From an uncultured Blautia sp. (lineage in GTDB: Bacteria > Bacillota > Clostridia > Lachnospirales > Lachnospiraceae): a stretch of DNA of 8,083 nt. Location: assembly GCA_902476765.1 (NCBI GenBank), contig CABSEJ010000146.1, positions 1 to 8,083 on the forward strand, read 5' to 3'. Positions 6,475-8,083 of the stretch are shown here, in pieces (the first letter of the stretch is position 1; every line of letters begins with the position of its first letter). Below the pieces are notes generated by a model, which saw only the letters and a list, made by a program, of their open reading frames with translations, made no database searches and was not told the origin of the DNA. The translations under genes were made by a program, and so were the position numbers.

Positions 6475-8083
6475 ATGAACAATGCAGAAATCGGAAAAGC
6501 AATGGTAATTAAGCTGGACCCGGTGCTTCCAGAGTATCCTGTCTTCAAAGAGGGTGTGAGAAGAGCGCCGAAAAGAGAACTGACACTGAATAAAAGAGAG
6601 ATAAAGCTTGCGGTAGCAAATGCGTTGAGATATGTACCGGAAGAGCTGCATGAGCAGCTTGCACCGGAGTTTTTGGATGAGCTGCTTACAAGAGGCCGTA
6701 TTTACGGTTATCGCTTTATGCCCAAGGAGAGAATATACGGAAAGCCTATTGACGAATATAAGGGAGAATGTGTGGAAGGAAAAGCCTTCCAGGTTATGAT
6801 TGACAACAATCTGGACCATGATGTGGCTCTGTATCCTTATGAGCTGGTTACCTATGGAGAGACCGGACAGGTATGCCAGAACTGGATGCAGTACCAGCTG
6901 ATTAAAAAATATCTGGAAAAGCTGACCCATCATCATACACTGGTTATGATGAGCGGCCATCCTATGGGTCTGTTCAAATCCCATGAATCCAGCCCAAGAG
7001 TTATTGTGACAAACGGTCTGATGATTGGTATGTTTGACAATCCGGAAGATTGGGCAAAGGCCACAGCTATGGGATGCTCCTCCTACGGACAGATGACAGC
7101 CGGCGGATGGATGTATATCGGACCTCAGGGTATTGTACATGGAACCTTTAACACTATCTTAAACGCAGGACGTAAATTCCTGGGTGTTCCTCAGGACGGA
7201 GATTTGGCCGGACACCTGTTTGTTACCAGTGGTCTGGGCGGCATGAGCGGTGCTCAGCCTAAGGCTATTGAGATTGCAGGGGGCGTTGGAATTGTTGCTG
7301 AGGTTGACTATTCCAGAATCAAGACCCGTCATGACCAGGGCTGGGTAAGCCTGATTATTGAGGATGCAGGGGAAGCCTTCCGTGTGGCCAAAGAATACAT
7401 GGACAGAAAGGAAACTATTTCCATTGCTTACCATGGAAATATTGTAGATTTGCTTCAGTATGCAGTGGATAATGAGATTAAGATTGAACTGCTTTCCGAC
7501 CAGACTTCCTGCCATGTGCCTTATGACGGAGGCTATTGTCCTCAGGGTCTGTCTTTTGAGGAAAGAACAGAAATGCTGGCTAATGACAAGGATAAATTCT
7601 GTGAGCTGGTAGACCAGACTTTGGTAAAACACTATCATCTGATTAAAACTCTGGTGGAAAGAGGCGCTTACTTCTTTGATTATGGAAACAGTTTCATGAA
7701 AGCTGTATTTGACGTAGGAGCAAAAGACATTGCCAAAAACGGCGTGGACACCAGCGAAGGCTTTATCTTCCCCTCCTATGTGGAAGATATTCTGGGACCG
7801 GAGCTGTTTGATTACGGATACGGACCATTCAGATGGTGCTGCTTAAGCGGAAAGCCGGAAGATTTGAGAAAGACAGACCATGCGGCTATGGAGATTATCG
7901 ACCCCAACAGAAGAAGCCAGGACAGAGATAATTATATCTGGATTCGTGACGCTGAGAAGAACAAACTGGTAGTGGGAACCCAGTGCCGTATCCTGTATCA
8001 GGATGCCCTGGGCAGAAGAGATATTGCCCTGAAATTTAATGAAATGGTAAGAAAAGGAGAAATCGGTCCGGTTATGCTGGGAC
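6475..8083 (+). CDS. hutU: Urocanate hydratase, long form, 5' part (cut by window end)
   Basis: This enzyme converts urocanate to 4-imidazolone-5-propanoate using tightly bound NAD+, the second step of histidine degradation, in the cytoplasm. The open frame runs 536 codons to the window edge with no stop. Diagnostic motifs appear in the expected order: TSGLGGMSGAQ with GGMSGAQ at 255-261 (nucleotide-binding region), SRIKTRHDQGW, YHGNIVDLLQYA, LLSDQTSCHVPYDGGYCPQGLSFEE, GPFRWCCLSGKPEDLRKTDHAAME (from 450), and the start of the GPVMLG segment that normally precedes RDHLD. Classical enzymes are about 550-560 residues, with GGMSGAQ much nearer the N-terminus. This one is the longer Firmicute/anaerobe variant, probably near 670 residues. 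The start ATG follows AAAGGAG (6458-6464) by ten bases; an ATG at 6468 meets an immediate stop. Confidence 0.95.
   Translation, partial: MNNAEIGKAMVIKLDPVLPEYPVFKEGVRRAPKRELTLNKREIKLAVANALRYVPEELHEQLAPEFLDELLTRGRIYGYRFMPKERIYGKPIDEYKGECVEGKAFQVMIDNNLDHDVALYPYELVTYGETGQVCQNWMQYQLIKKYLEKLTHHHTLVMMSGHPMGLFKSHESSPRVIVTNGLMIGMFDNPEDWAKATAMGCSSYGQMTAGGWMYIGPQGIVHGTFNTILNAGRKFLGVPQDGDLAGHLFVTSGLGGMSGAQPKAIEIAGGVGIVAEVDYSRIKTRHDQGWVSLIIEDAGEAFRVAKEYMDRKETISIAYHGNIVDLLQYAVDNEIKIELLSDQTSCHVPYDGGYCPQGLSFEERTEMLANDKDKFCELVDQTLVKHYHLIKTLVERGAYFFDYGNSFMKAVFDVGAKDIAKNGVDTSEGFIFPSYVEDILGPELFDYGYGPFRWCCLSGKPEDLRKTDHAAMEIIDPNRRSQDRDNYIWIRDAEKNKLVVGTQCRILYQDALGRRDIALKFNEMVRKGEIGPVMLG

Noticed and set aside
6403..7140. 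Open frame of 245 codons on the minus strand
   Set aside because: It is antisense to the clear urocanate hydratase gene and its translation shows no recognisable domain. The same applies to the minus-strand frame at 7159-7638.

Overview
The window looks like a piece of chromosome from an anaerobic, moderately AT-rich Firmicute, most likely a gut member of the Lachnospiraceae or a close relative. The evidence is the style of the genes: a solute-binding lipoprotein with a Gly/Ser/Glu-rich linker, AGGAGG-type ribosome sites, AT-rich intergenic DNA, MalF/MalG-type permeases with no dedicated ATPase, and a long-form urocanate hydratase. No tRNA, rRNA, insertion sequence or CRISPR array is visible. 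All genes are on the + strand.

Region 1 (1-251) is an AT-rich leader with no gene. It carries three roughly 70-bp-spaced copies of a two-part motif and, next to the last copy, a TATAAT -10 box with a poor -35. This looks like an activator-dependent promoter.

Region 2 (252-6243) is one apparent operon: a CUT1-type ABC importer (lipoprotein binding protein, then two permeases) followed by two different Cys-type sulfatases. A GC-rich hairpin with a weak U-tract lies between the binding protein and the first permease and probably lets the binding protein be made in excess. Downstream genes are tightly packed: 11 bp between the permeases, 13 bp to sulfatase 1 (which starts with TTG), and an ATGA overlap between the sulfatases. 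Both sulfatases keep the CxPxR core that is converted to formylglycine, and neither has a signal peptide. The simplest reading is that a small sulfated solute, probably a sulfated mono- or oligosaccharide, is imported intact and desulfated in the cytoplasm. The window holds no glycoside hydrolase, regulator, transporter ATPase or sulfatase-maturating enzyme, so these must lie elsewhere.

Region 3 (6244-6474) separates the operon from the next gene. It has a perfect 16-bp inverted repeat that is probably the operon terminator, then a putative extended -10 promoter with short direct repeats upstream.

Region 4 (6475 to the window end) is the 5' part of a urocanate hydratase gene (hutU, histidine degradation), cut by the window edge. 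It appears to be its own transcription unit with no obvious functional link to the sulfatase operon.
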